Shown here: piece after piece, positions 5,174 through 6,100 of the stretch
Position numbering within the stretch: the stretch's first letter is position 1
Layout of the letters: each line of letters opens with the position of its first letter
Notes under the pieces: model-generated
What the model saw: the letters and a program-made list of their open reading frames with translations, nothing else
The model's database searches: none
Told to the model about the DNA's origin: nothing
Source: Fusobacteriaceae bacterium
GTDB lineage: Bacteria > Fusobacteriota > Fusobacteriia > Fusobacteriales > Fusobacteriaceae
Reading direction: 5' to 3'
DNA length: 6,100 nt
NCBI GenBank assembly: GCA_030625925.1
Contig: DAOUPY010000102.1
Span: 1 to 6,100 of the forward strand
Made by a program: the position numbers and the translations under genes

Positions 5174-6100
5174 ATGAGAGAAATAAAAGAAATATTAAAT
5201 TTGAAGGCTGAGATAGAGGATAGAGGAACAAGATTAGACGCTTTTTTAAGTGAACAAATAGAAGGGTATACAAAATCTTATACACAAAAACTTATAGAAG
5301 ATGAATTAGTAGAGATCGTAGGGAAAAATAAAACACGTCCTGGGAACAAATTAAAGGGAAATGAAGAGATAAATGTAACTATATTAGAAGCTGAAATTTT
5401 AGATGTTGTTGCTGAAGATATCCCATTAGAGATAGTGTATCAAGATGAACATATTGTGATAATAAATAAAGAACCAAATATGGTAATTCATCCAGCAGCA
5501 GGGCATCATAGTGGAACATTAGTAAACGCTATAATGCATCATATAAAGGACCTGTCTACTATAAGTGGAGTAGTTAGACCTGGTATAGTTCATAGATTAG
5601 ACAAAAATACCAGTGGACTTATTATTGTAGCAAAAACAAATGAAGCACATCTTAAATTAACAGAGATGTTTAAAGATAAGACTATAAAGAAAACATATCT
5701 TGCTATATGTAAAGGAAACCTAAAGAAAAAAGAAGGTAAGATAGAAAACTTAATAGGTAGAGATAGTAAAGACAGGAAGAAGATGACTGTTGTTAGAGAT
5801 AAAGGTAGAACTTCTATAACTAATTATAAGGTAATCAATGAGGTTGAATATTTTAGTTTAGTAGAGGTAGATTTAGAAACTGGTAGAACTCATCAAATAA
5901 GAGTACATATGAAATATTTAAATCATTCAATCTTAGGAGATGACGTATACGGAAAGGCTTCTAAAAAAGCAACTAGACAGATGCTACATGCATATAAATT
6001 AGAATTCACTCATCCTATTACAGGGGAAAAAATGGAAATAACAGGAGACCTGCCAGAAGACTTTAAGAAAGTAATGGATGATTTAGGATTAGAATTTAAC
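5174..6100 (+). CDS. rluD: RluD-type 23S rRNA pseudouridine synthase (RluA family), 3' end cut by window edge
   Basis: This cytoplasmic enzyme isomerises specific uridines of RNA to pseudouridine; RluD itself modifies helix 69 of 23S rRNA during 50S maturation. I translated 309 codons open to the right edge with no stop. An S4 RNA-binding domain covers about residues 18-70 (RLDAFLSEQ near 20-28). The catalytic domain follows, with PLEIVYQDEHIVIINKEP (84-101), HPAAGHHSGTLVNA (106-119), the signature HRLDKNTSGLIIVAK (140-154) with catalytic Asp143, and the late motif LETGRTHQIRVHM (234-246). The LGDDVYG (254-260) and LHAYKLEFTHP (271-281) stretches are also typical. Family length is about 300-325, so the gene is nearly complete. 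The start ATG at 5174 has AGAAGGAG ten bases upstream. A 14-codon frame starting at 5133 ends in a TGA overlapping this ATG. RluA-family membership is certain; RluD rather than a sister specificity is likely from the S4 domain and motif order. Confidence 0.93.
   Translation, partial: MREIKEILNLKAEIEDRGTRLDAFLSEQIEGYTKSYTQKLIEDELVEIVGKNKTRPGNKLKGNEEINVTILEAEILDVVAEDIPLEIVYQDEHIVIINKEPNMVIHPAAGHHSGTLVNAIMHHIKDLSTISGVVRPGIVHRLDKNTSGLIIVAKTNEAHLKLTEMFKDKTIKKTYLAICKGNLKKKEGKIENLIGRDSKDRKKMTVVRDKGRTSITNYKVINEVEYFSLVEVDLETGRTHQIRVHMKYLNHSILGDDVYGKASKKATRQMLHAYKLEFTHPITGEKMEITGDLPEDFKKVMDDLGLEFN

Overview
The window is A+T-rich (roughly one third G+C by eye) and gene-dense. Codon choice leans to ATA, AGA and TTA, and Shine-Dalgarno sites are strong and G-rich. 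The B12-binding protein has a signal peptide but no lipobox cysteine, and no cysteine at all, which fits a soluble periplasmic protein in a cell with an outer membrane better than a Gram-positive lipoprotein. Together these suggest a low-GC diderm anaerobe, most likely a member of Fusobacteriota. This is an inference from style and gene content; no marker here proves it.

Left half (1-2990, minus strand): a cobalamin operon. Transcription probably starts near 2947 and runs through a cobalamin riboswitch (about 2788-2940, B12 box at 2793-2810). Downstream come a P13-like hairpin (2761-2778), a second AT-rich hairpin (2736-2757) and an intrinsic terminator (2707-2731). If the terminator is bypassed, the polymerase reads btuF (B12-binding protein with an extra N-terminal domain) and then cobQ/cbiP (adenosylcobyric acid synthase). 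The cobQ reading frame is open at the window edge, probably only a few codons short of its end. The operon thus combines corrinoid uptake with a late step of corrinoid synthesis, and would be switched off when B12 is plentiful. The 73-base linker between the two genes is unusually structured and holds a possible 15-codon leader ORF.

Right half (3000-6100, plus strand): three genes transcribed away from the B12 operon. First is a membrane-anchored HD-GYP protein (probable cyclic-di-GMP phosphodiesterase, GTG start). Next is a divergent member of the YeiH/UPF0324 membrane-protein family with its own extended -10 promoter. Last is an RluD-type 23S rRNA pseudouridine synthase, open at the right edge. 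Nothing ties these three into one pathway, and the HD-GYP and YeiH-like genes appear to have separate promoters.

There are no tRNA or rRNA genes, mobile elements or CRISPR arrays. No wholly new system is evident. The points most worth a second look are the structured btuF-cobQ linker, a C8 tract early in cobQ, the extra domain on BtuF, and the altered signature motif of the YeiH-like protein.
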